This document shows positions 1-5,519 of a DNA stretch of 5,519 bases, piece after piece. The translations under genes were made by a program, and so were the position numbers. The notes beneath the pieces were generated by a model that ran no database searches, was not told where the DNA came from, and was given only the letters and a program-made list of their open reading frames with translations. Source of the stretch: an uncultured Anaerostipes sp. GTDB lineage: Bacteria; Bacillota; Clostridia; Lachnospirales; Lachnospiraceae. The stretch's first letter is position 1, and each line of letters begins with the position of its first letter. The DNA lies in contig CAAEIR010000346.1 of the NCBI GenBank assembly GCA_900756035.1, positions 1-5,519 of the forward strand. The letters run 5' to 3'.

Positions 1-46
1 AAAAATTTCGTCAATTCCCTAAGTTATGTTGCTTATGTGTAATTGA

Positions 47-74
47 TTGTTAAGAATAATATACTTCTTATTAT
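47..74 (+). promoter_or_regulatory. Candidate sigma-A-type promoter for the operon
   Basis: A TTGTTA box (47-52) lies 16 bases before TATTAT (69-74), a reasonable match to the TTGACA/TATAAT consensus with an acceptable spacer. Transcription would start near 80-84, giving an untranslated leader of about 110 bases before the nuclease start at 192. The whole stretch is very AT-rich, so chance matches are common, and an alternative TATACT box at 60-65 has no well-spaced -35 partner. It is the best candidate upstream of the operon, but transcription could equally come from before the window. Confidence 0.4.
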
Positions 75-86
75 TAATAATAGAAG
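64..86. repeat. AT-rich palindrome overlapping the candidate -10 box
   Basis: Positions 69-82 form a perfect 14-base palindrome centred on TTAA. It is flanked by CTTC (64-67) and GAAG (83-86), which also pair if the single T at 68 is bulged out, giving a near-perfect 23-base inverted repeat. It covers the proposed -10 box and start region, which is a typical place for a repressor operator. It could also be chance symmetry in AT-rich DNA or a weak hairpin. No regulator gene is in the window to pair with it. Confidence 0.4.
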
Positions 87-91
87 TCAGA

Positions 92-166
92 ACAAAAAAA
101 GAAAAAGAAAAAGGACTGAAAAAAACAGAAAGAGATCTCTGTTTTCTTTTTATGTCCTTTTTTTGT
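92..166 (+). terminator. Nested inverted repeat resembling an intrinsic terminator or attenuator
   Basis: An inner stem pairs AAAACAGA (122-129) with TCTGTTTT (138-145) around an 8-base loop. An outer stem pairs AAAAAGGAC (108-116) with GTCCTTTTT (154-162), and the right arm ends in a run of seven T (158-164). A second upstream partner, the 10-base ACAAAAAAAG (92-101), is a perfect reverse complement of 157-166. The left arm is almost all purine and the right arm mostly pyrimidine. A-tract plus stem plus T-tract is the layout of a bidirectional Rho-independent terminator. It ends only 27 bases before the first start codon, leaving no room for a separate promoter, so it may end an upstream transcript or attenuate this operon. 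The stems have few G-C pairs, so its strength is uncertain. Confidence 0.55.
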
Positions 167-173
167 GCAAAAG

Positions 174-180
174 AAAGGAG
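174..180 (+). promoter_or_regulatory. Ribosome-binding site that fixes the nuclease start
   Basis: AAAGGAG at 174-180 is a strong Shine-Dalgarno sequence 11 bases before the ATG at 192. The reading frame is also open from a GTG at 165, but that codon lies at the end of the terminator-like T-tract, has no ribosome-binding site of its own, and would make this site part of the coding sequence. The ATG at 192 is therefore preferred. Confidence 0.75.
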
Positions 181-191
181 ATTTATTTTAT

Positions 192-1460
192 ATGATACTA
201 CAAAAAGTTAAGTGGGGAGATGGAAGCGTATCATCATGTCCGAAATGGCTTGTTGATCGAATCCGTCAGAAACAGGACTCAAAACTTATAGTTTTAGGAG
301 AACGAGTTGTTTCTTCCGGAAAACTTCCAGAAATAGAACAGGAAGTTTCAAAGGATTGGTTGCCGATTCATGCGAATTATCAACCCATTCAATTTGCCAA
401 TACGAAACATTTGAATGCTTTAGAGAACAAAGATTTATGGCTCAAGGTTCGTAGAAGAGGAATTGGTGGTTCAGAAAGTGCAAGCGCCAGAGGTTTCGGG
501 AAATATCAAACGATGCTGTCATTATATTTTGACAAAACCGAAGATTCAAGATATCTCTCTATGGATATCAGCCAGAATTGGGAAATTTTAGAGTATGGAC
601 ATCTTTTAGAACCATGGGTTCGAAAAGTATTTCAAGCAAAAACCGGACTGAAAACAATGGAAGTGCCGATTATGTATCAACATCCATTGTTTCCCTTTAT
701 GTTGGCAGATATTGATGGAATTGTGATCGACCGAGGGCGTACGCAAGGCTTTGAAGCAAAAACTACCAATCCTCATGCCACCGGTCCATGGAAACATAAT
801 TCAATTCCGATTCATTATGTTGCACAGATGCAGCATTACATGGCTGTTATGAATTTCGATGTTTATTATATTGCTTGTGCGTATGGAAATACGAGGAATG
901 ACTTTTTTATTCGAAAAATCTATCGTGATTTTGACCAGGAAGAGCGAATGATTTGTGAGTTGGAGCGTTTTTGGGGATATGTCCAAAGACGAGAAGCTCC
1001 ATTTCAAGAACAGGAACGATGCATTGAAGGACTTTATCAGGACTACATTCATCGTAAGAAGATTCCTCGCTCGATTACGCTTCCTTATAATTCTAACATG
1101 ATATACATTGAAAAATATGCAAAGTTGGAAGAGGAAAAGCAAAGACTGGCAAAAGAGAAGCAAAAGAATGAACAAAAACTAAAAAAGTTAAAAGCTATTT
1201 TTTTAGAGCAAATGGAAGTTGACGGGGGATTCTTAGCATCCAATGCAGTCATTCACGACCCAAAACGTGATTGCACATATGTATTGACGATTAAGCAGAC
1301 AGAAACAAAAAAATCTTTGGATGCTGAGGCGATTGAAGCCTTTCGATTAAAGGATCCAGAACTGTTTTCTGTTTATGCAAGAGAAACAAAACCGCGAATA
1401 TCTGTGAGTTTTAAGAAATATGAGGAGAACGAGATCAAACATGGAAACAATTTTATGTAA
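192..1460 (+). CDS. YqaJ/lambda-exonuclease-type recombinase nuclease
   Basis: Predicted 422-residue cytoplasmic exonuclease of the YqaJ family (PD-(D/E)XK fold, relatives of lambda Red exonuclease). Members digest the 5' strand of duplex DNA ends to expose a 3' strand for an annealing protein. Visible signature elements are GIGGSES (90-96), the glutamate of GHLLEP (E140), the metal-binding aspartate in ADIDGI (D173/D175), and the catalytic pair in FEAKT (E188, K190), followed by a Q-M-Q-H-Y-M helix typical of the family. The nuclease core spans roughly residues 75-265. Residues 1-75 are an extra N-terminal segment with no recognised domain. Residues 305-341, rich in Glu, Lys and Gln, look like a coiled coil, followed by a C-terminal tail of about 80 residues common in shape to phage YqaJ proteins. 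All catalytic positions appear intact. It is the first gene of the operon and its 3' end overlaps the helicase gene by 20 bases. Family assignment is by motif reading only; the role of both flanking segments is unknown. Confidence 0.87.
   Translation: MILQKVKWGDGSVSSCPKWLVDRIRQKQDSKLIVLGERVVSSGKLPEIEQEVSKDWLPIHANYQPIQFANTKHLNALENKDLWLKVRRRGIGGSESASARGFGKYQTMLSLYFDKTEDSRYLSMDISQNWEILEYGHLLEPWVRKVFQAKTGLKTMEVPIMYQHPLFPFMLADIDGIVIDRGRTQGFEAKTTNPHATGPWKHNSIPIHYVAQMQHYMAVMNFDVYYIACAYGNTRNDFFIRKIYRDFDQEERMICELERFWGYVQRREAPFQEQERCIEGLYQDYIHRKKIPRSITLPYNSNMIYIEKYAKLEEEKQRLAKEKQKNEQKLKKLKAIFLEQMEVDGGFLASNAVIHDPKRDCTYVLTIKQTETKKSLDAEAIEAFRLKDPELFSVYARETKPRISVSFKKYEENEIKHGNNFM
1422..1427 (+). promoter_or_regulatory. 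Ribosome-binding site for the helicase, inside the nuclease gene
   Basis: GAGGAG lies 13 bases before the ATG at 1441, slightly far but usable. An in-frame ATG at 1420 overlaps this site and has no good Shine-Dalgarno sequence before it, so 1441 is chosen. Because the site is within the last codons of the nuclease gene, helicase translation probably depends on ribosomes finishing the nuclease. Confidence 0.55.
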
Positions 1461-3753
1461 ATGGAATTTTACAATTAGCGAGAAAAAAGGTTGGACAATT
1501 GCGAAATATAAATTTCAAAATTCAAAAGAAGGATACTTTGTAGCACTTGGTGAGCAATTACCAACCAATCCCTATGTTCTTGTGAAATTGGTTGGAGAAT
1601 GGAACAAGCATACCTATCGTGGCAAAGAGGAAGAACAGTTCTTTGTGAAACAATTTAGTGAAAGTATTCCAGAAGATCTTGATTCTTTTGAAAAATTTTT
1701 AAGTTCCGGTGCAATTCCCGGGATTGGAAAAGTTTTATCAAAAAGAATTATAGAAGCTTATGGAACACAAGCACAATCTGTTTTAAAAGACCAACCGGAA
1801 GAATTGCTTCAATTAAAAGGATTTACACCTAAAAAAGTCAAAGCAATCGAGGAATACTTTGAGAGTGGGACGGTCTTGGAAGAAATTGCAAATTTCTTTC
1901 ACTATTTACTAACGCAAAAGCAAGTAAAGGATATCTTTGATGCGTTTGGACATCAAGCAGTTTCTTTAATGAAAGAAAGTGTGTTTCATTTATATGAGGT
2001 TCAAGGATTTCGATATCAAGAGATTTATTCGCTTGCAAAGAGTCTTGGTTGTATTCAGTCAAAGGATCCGTATCGGATCAGGGCAGCAATCCTTGAAGTA
2101 TTACGGAATCATGCAAAAAAAGGGCATACCTATTTATGTTTGAAACCGTTAGAAAATCAAGTGTATGATTTGTTAAAACGTTCCGGAAACGTTGAGAGAG
2201 AGTTTATTCAAATAGAACTTTTAAAAGTTGCAAATCCTCTCTTGCAGGATACCGTATGTGGGATAGAGCGATATGAAGTGAACGGAGAAATTCGTTACGC
2301 ATTGACCGCCCTTTATAAGGCAGAAACTTACATATCAAAGAGAGTTGTTCAGCTATCCATGCAAGAGGATATTATCTGTGAAGAAAAGATGAAGGAATTG
2401 GAGGGGCGTTTTGGAGTTTCCAAAGAAGCGGAGTTAACCGTTATGGATCATCTCATTCAGGAATACATGGACGAAACAAATTTATTGTTAAGTCAAGAGC
2501 AAAAAGATGCGGTGATAGCAGCACAAAGAAAAAAGTTTCTGATTGTTACAGGCGGTCCGGGAACTGGCAAAACGACCATAGAAAAGTTTATGATTCATCT
2601 TATGCAGATTTTGCGTCCGGAAAAGAAGATTGCTTTACTTGCTCCAACTGGAAGAGCCGCAAGAAGAATGGCGGAATCGACCGGTTATCATCAAGCACAT
2701 ACGATTCATTCTGCAATTCGATTATTTGGAGTAGATGATCTCTTAGAATATCAAGGGGAATCTTCTCTTCATGCAGATATTATTTTTGTAGATGAATTTT
2801 CCATGGTGGATACCATGGTGTTCATGTGTCTTTTAAAAGCAATGAAAAAGGGAACGCAGTTAATCATGATCGGTGATCCAGACCAATTGCCATCGGTGCA
2901 ATCAGGGAATGTATTTCGTGACATGATTGATTCAGAAATCATTCCCATTGTGAGATTAAAGCATGTATTTCGTCAAAGTGTAGGAAGTCTGATTTCATGC
3001 AATGCCCAATTAATTAATAGGGGAGAAACAGATGTCTGTTGGAATCAATCAGATTTTATGCTGGTAGAAACGTCTGGTGCAGAAGATGTTGAGGCAGAAA
3101 CTGTGAAAAAGATTCTCGGAGTTTACGGAAATCTTTTGCAAAAAAATTCTTATCATCAGGTACAGATTTTGACACCCTTTCGAAAAGAAAAATCAGGGAA
3201 GAACGGTTCAATTCGACATACTTCGGTGGATGCACTCAATAAGAAATTGCAACAAATTGCCAATATTTATGTAGGACGTGGACCTTATATCCTTCATCAT
3301 GGAACAAAGTTTTATCAGAATGATAAGATCATGGAAAGCAGCAATCAAACACATGAGGAATTAGCAAACGGTGATATTGGAATCATTACAAATGTTGAAA
3401 AGAATCGAATCCAGGCACTTTTTAATGATGTTACGGGAGTTTCCTATGACAAAAGTGAAATGGGATCCTTATCATTGGCTTATGCAACAACGATCCATAA
3501 AAGTCAGGGCAGCGAATATGACTGGGTTATTATTCCGATTTTGCGTAGCTTTCGTGGAATGTTATCTAGGCAATTGCTTTATACTGCAGTAACAAGAGCA
3601 AAAAAAGGAGTTATTTTTGTCGGAGAATATGCAGCTTTTTTATCTGCAGTTCGAGATGATTTTACCGTGGTAAGAGAAACATCGCTTAAGGATTTCATCC
3701 TAATAGAGTATCAAAACTATCAAGAAGTAAAGAAAAAGGAGAATATAAAATGA
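1441..3753 (+). CDS. recD2: RecD2-type ATP-dependent SF1 DNA helicase
   Basis: Predicted 770-residue helicase of the RecD/TraA superfamily 1B, RecD2 subtype: 5'-3' unwinding enzymes that act without RecBC. Length and architecture are those of full RecD2. The N-terminal region is OB-like (about 1-80), followed by helix-hairpin-helix segments IPGIGK (92-97) and LKGFTPKKV (125-133), then the family-typical GF (189-190) and GH (228-229) positions. The motor has a Q-type motif LSQEQ (350-354), Walker A GGPGTGKTT (371-379, K377), Walker B VDEFSMVD (450-457), motif III GDPDQLPSV (478-486), HVFRQ (508-512), LTPFRK (577-582), NGDIG (643-647), HKSQGSEYD (686-694) and the arginine-finger motif YTAVTRAK (714-721, R719). 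Every motor motif is present, so it should be active. Phenylalanine in the Walker B DEFSM is less usual than the Ala/Val commonly seen there. It starts inside the nuclease gene and its stop overlaps the annealase start, so it is embedded in the recombination operon rather than standing alone like a housekeeping recD2. The symbol marks the family, not orthology to the chromosomal gene. Confidence 0.92.
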   Translation: METILCKWNFTISEKKGWTIAKYKFQNSKEGYFVALGEQLPTNPYVLVKLVGEWNKHTYRGKEEEQFFVKQFSESIPEDLDSFEKFLSSGAIPGIGKVLSKRIIEAYGTQAQSVLKDQPEELLQLKGFTPKKVKAIEEYFESGTVLEEIANFFHYLLTQKQVKDIFDAFGHQAVSLMKESVFHLYEVQGFRYQEIYSLAKSLGCIQSKDPYRIRAAILEVLRNHAKKGHTYLCLKPLENQVYDLLKRSGNVEREFIQIELLKVANPLLQDTVCGIERYEVNGEIRYALTALYKAETYISKRVVQLSMQEDIICEEKMKELEGRFGVSKEAELTVMDHLIQEYMDETNLLLSQEQKDAVIAAQRKKFLIVTGGPGTGKTTIEKFMIHLMQILRPEKKIALLAPTGRAARRMAESTGYHQAHTIHSAIRLFGVDDLLEYQGESSLHADIIFVDEFSMVDTMVFMCLLKAMKKGTQLIMIGDPDQLPSVQSGNVFRDMIDSEIIPIVRLKHVFRQSVGSLISCNAQLINRGETDVCWNQSDFMLVETSGAEDVEAETVKKILGVYGNLLQKNSYHQVQILTPFRKEKSGKNGSIRHTSVDALNKKLQQIANIYVGRGPYILHHGTKFYQNDKIMESSNQTHEELANGDIGIITNVEKNRIQALFNDVTGVSYDKSEMGSLSLAYATTIHKSQGSEYDWVIIPILRSFRGMLSRQLLYTAVTRAKKGVIFVGEYAAFLSAVRDDFTVVRETSLKDFILIEYQNYQEVKKKENIK

Positions 3754-4631
3754 AAAAAGAAATTGAAGGAATGTCATTTTTAATGAGAAGACAGATGCTA
3801 ATTAATGAGTTGACAGAAAATATTTCAAAGGAAACCAATGGATCTGTTGGAGAGAACAAATTTAAATTTGCAGACCTAGCATCCATTAAAAAAATTCTGG
3901 ATCCATTGAAACTTACTTATGGTATCACGGATATCATAAGTTTTGACCAGTTTCCAAATGAACTTCCAAAGATCTACTTATATGATTTGTTGGATCCTCG
4001 TGCGAAAGATCCTGCTATGATATTTTATGCACCGGTGCCAGCGAACATGTTTAATGCAAACAGCTTTGAATCACCGATTCAACAAGCCGGAGCATGTATG
4101 ACATATTATCGCCGGTATTTAATTACATTAGCATATGATATTGCAGCAACAGATACCATTGATGGAGAAATTCCAAAGGATATTGTTCCAGAAGGTGTAT
4201 TGACACCAAAAGAAGAGGCGGCACTCAGCATGGATCAGGTATTAAAGGGAGTTGCAGAAAATGAGAATTCGTCCTATGAAAATCAAAAGAATATGTCAAC
4301 CATGTCTTCTACATCGGTTGCTACACAGCAAACTTTAAGCATGGAAAATCCAGAGGCACTTTTAAGCAAAAAAGAGGAATGTCATGTAGGGCAGGCAACA
4401 CAAGAAATGATTCCAAGTCAATCAGACCAACCAAGGGCAATGGCTGCTACAGCGGATGAAAGTTTGGAAAATCAAATATTGACTTCCGGTAAATGGAAAG
4501 ATCAGCCATTGCGTAATCCGATTACGTTTGGAGATATGGCATGGATTCAAGATACTGCTGCTGGCTTATATCCGGAAACAGATGCGAATACACTCTCTAT
4601 TTGTAAAGCATATCTAAATCAAAGAAAGTAG
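3750..4631 (+). CDS. ERF-family single-strand annealing recombinase
   Basis: Predicted 293-residue annealing protein of the ERF family (P22 Erf relatives). These bind single-stranded DNA and pair complementary strands, working with a partner exonuclease. The evidence is the ERF-like core at about residues 10-145: an early F-K-F-A-D-L-A-S-I segment followed by a K-x-L-x-x-L-x-L-x-Y helix, then the family signature SPIQQAGACMTYYRRY (108-123) and a closing D-x-x-D-G (135-139). Residues 150-235 are a low-complexity linker rich in Ser, Gln, Glu, Met and Thr. Residues 240-293 form a separate small folded-looking tail beginning LTSGKWKDQPL, which I do not recognise. The start at 3750 has AAGGAG (3736-3741) 8 bases upstream and overlaps the helicase stop in an ATGA arrangement, indicating translational coupling. 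At 293 residues it is longer than P22 Erf because of the linker and tail. A diverged Sak/RecT-like annealase is a less likely alternative. Confidence 0.83.
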   Translation: MKKEIEGMSFLMRRQMLINELTENISKETNGSVGENKFKFADLASIKKILDPLKLTYGITDIISFDQFPNELPKIYLYDLLDPRAKDPAMIFYAPVPANMFNANSFESPIQQAGACMTYYRRYLITLAYDIAATDTIDGEIPKDIVPEGVLTPKEEAALSMDQVLKGVAENENSSYENQKNMSTMSSTSVATQQTLSMENPEALLSKKEECHVGQATQEMIPSQSDQPRAMAATADESLENQILTSGKWKDQPLRNPITFGDMAWIQDTAAGLYPETDANTLSICKAYLNQRK

Positions 4632-4661
4632 AACGACCATTCGCAATGAAAGGAGAAAAAA

Positions 4662-5519
4662 ATGTCATGTTGCTTACCATTTAATATCGAAGAAGTGGTT
4701 GCTATGTTTCCTATCGAAACGAGAACACCAACCACTGGACCTGCAATTTATGCAAATTGTCCATTTTGTGGCGGAAAAGGGACGCTTCATATCCATAGTG
4801 AAAAGGGGGTTTGGAATTGTCCAAGATGCTCTCACGGGGGCGGAATCTTAGATTTCTATATCGCCATGAATCATATGGAGGGAGTAGATGCTAGAAAGGA
4901 AGCTTACCGTGACATATGCAGATATCTAAATATAGAAAATCCAAGGCAGCAGGCAATTAATTGCAGAGAAGAGAAACAAAATTATCCAATTACAAAAGGG
5001 AAAGGAAAACATCTTCACACATGTGAATTAACCAATATTGTAAACTTGCATCGGACATACAATACGCTTCTAAATATTTTGGAACTGACAGATACTCATA
5101 AAAGCCTTTTAATGGCCAGAGGATTAACAGAAGAAGAAATTGAAGGAGAACGTTTTCGTAGTGTCCCGACCATTAATCAACAAGCGATTGTTGAGGCTCT
5201 TTTACGATTTGGATGTAATTTTAATGGAGTCCCGGGGTTTTATTATGAAGAACCTGGCGGATGGAAGATGAATTTTGGCAATCGAAGTGGAATTTTAGTT
5301 CCATATATGAACAAGGAGGGGTTTATCGTAGGTATGCAAATTCGATCTGATCTTCCGTTTCATTCAAGCCAAAAATATATATGGTTTTCTTCGGTCAATA
5401 AAGAATATGGTTGTTCTTCCGGTTCACCGATTCACTATGTTGGCGATCCACTTGCAGAAAAAGTTGTGTTAACAGAGGGTGGGCTGAAAGGAACGGTAGC
5501 ACATTTGTTAAGTAAACGA
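4662..5519 (+). CDS. Zinc-finger/TOPRIM DNA primase-like protein, 3' end cut by window
   Basis: The frame opens at ATG 4662 and runs to the window edge without a stop, giving 286 residues of a longer protein. AAAGGAG (4649-4655) sits 6 bases before the start. The N-terminus has a CHC2-type zinc finger: C33-x2-C36, then C53-x2-C56, within CPFCGG and CPRC, followed by a G-G-G-I-L-D-F turn and a helix typical of primase zinc domains. After a poorly conserved middle (about 90-200) comes SGILVPYMNKEG (around 217-228), then G-M-Q-I-R, then K-Y-I-W-F-S-S, and finally a TOPRIM-like beta strand VVLTEGGLKG with E272-G273. That order matches phage and mobile-element primases with a DUF3854-type region. 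The likely role is to make RNA primers for replication of the element. A helicase domain or the TOPRIM D-x-D motif, if present, would lie beyond the edge. Catalytic competence cannot be judged from this part. Confidence 0.8.
   Translation, partial: MSCCLPFNIEEVVAMFPIETRTPTTGPAIYANCPFCGGKGTLHIHSEKGVWNCPRCSHGGGILDFYIAMNHMEGVDARKEAYRDICRYLNIENPRQQAINCREEKQNYPITKGKGKHLHTCELTNIVNLHRTYNTLLNILELTDTHKSLLMARGLTEEEIEGERFRSVPTINQQAIVEALLRFGCNFNGVPGFYYEEPGGWKMNFGNRSGILVPYMNKEGFIVGMQIRSDLPFHSSQKYIWFSSVNKEYGCSSGSPIHYVGDPLAEKVVLTEGGLKGTVAHLLSKR

Noticed and set aside
9..14. TTGACG on the minus strand as the -35 box of a divergent promoter
   Set aside because: The matching -10 box would fall outside the window, so it cannot be supported.
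1..191. Possible small gene, RNA gene or tail of an upstream gene in the leader
   Set aside because: No open frame with a ribosome-binding site, no tRNA-like fold and no CRISPR-type repeat is visible; only the promoter, palindrome and hairpin elements can be supported.
801..1175. A 124-codon open frame on the minus strand, plus a shorter one at 606-797
   Set aside because: Both lie wholly inside the nuclease gene, whose frame shows clear catalytic motifs. They have no family resemblance and their Leu/Phe/Ile-rich composition is what the complement of A-rich coding DNA gives.
1838..2062. Minus-strand open frame inside the helicase gene
   Set aside because: It is opposite the helix-hairpin-helix region of a well-supported gene and shows no domain.
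2802..2820. Direct repeat of CCATGGTG twice within 20 bases
   Set aside because: It encodes the repeated Met-Val of the Walker B region (MVDTMV) and is explained by coding.
3371..3592. Plus-strand open frame in another frame of the helicase gene
   Set aside because: It overlaps essential helicase motifs (HKSQG and the arginine-finger region) and has no recognisable product.
3695..3886. Minus-strand open frame across the helicase/annealase junction
   Set aside because: It covers the coupled stop/start and the annealase ribosome-binding site, and its hydrophobic composition mirrors the A-rich sense strand.
1352..3997. GGATCC occurs five times (1352, 2064, 3463, 3899, 3992), more than expected in AT-rich DNA
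   Set aside because: Four of the five encode Asp-Pro after a codon ending in G, so protein sequence and codon choice explain them; spacing is irregular and none is intergenic.
4638..4648. Small inverted repeat CATT-CGC-AATG between the annealase and primase genes
   Set aside because: A four-base, AT-rich stem with no T-tract is too weak to call a terminator or regulatory hairpin.

Overview
The window is an AT-rich, densely packed, single-strand gene block. Its codon and ribosome-binding-site style (AAAGGAG-type Shine-Dalgarno sequences, A/T-ending codons) suggests a low-GC Firmicute, plausibly a Clostridia/Lachnospiraceae-like host. That assignment rests on style, not on a database match. 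The gene content is a DNA recombination and replication module of the kind carried by phages, prophages or integrative/conjugative elements. No integrase, capsid, conjugation gene or attachment site is visible, so the type of element cannot be decided.

Layout: positions 1-191 are non-coding. They hold a candidate promoter with an AT palindrome over its -10 box, followed by a terminator-like nested inverted repeat directly before the first ribosome-binding site. Then come four genes on the + strand: (1) a YqaJ/lambda-exonuclease-type nuclease, 192-1460; (2) a RecD2-type SF1 helicase, 1441-3753; (3) an ERF-type single-strand annealing protein, 3750-4631; (4) a zinc-finger/TOPRIM primase-like protein, 4662 to the window end, cut by the edge. 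Genes 1/2 overlap by 20 bases and genes 2/3 by 4 bases. Genes 3/4 are 30 bases apart, so all four look like one transcription unit with translational coupling.

How they may work together (inference): a lambda-exo-like nuclease and an annealase form the classic two-part phage recombinase, in which one exposes a 3' strand and the other anneals it. Here a complete RecD2-like helicase sits between them. That suggests a three-part machine in which duplex unwinding is coupled to resection and annealing, with the downstream primase linking it to replication. The least expected parts are the three-gene arrangement, the terminator-like element at the operon head, and the uncharacterised terminal extensions on the nuclease and the annealase.
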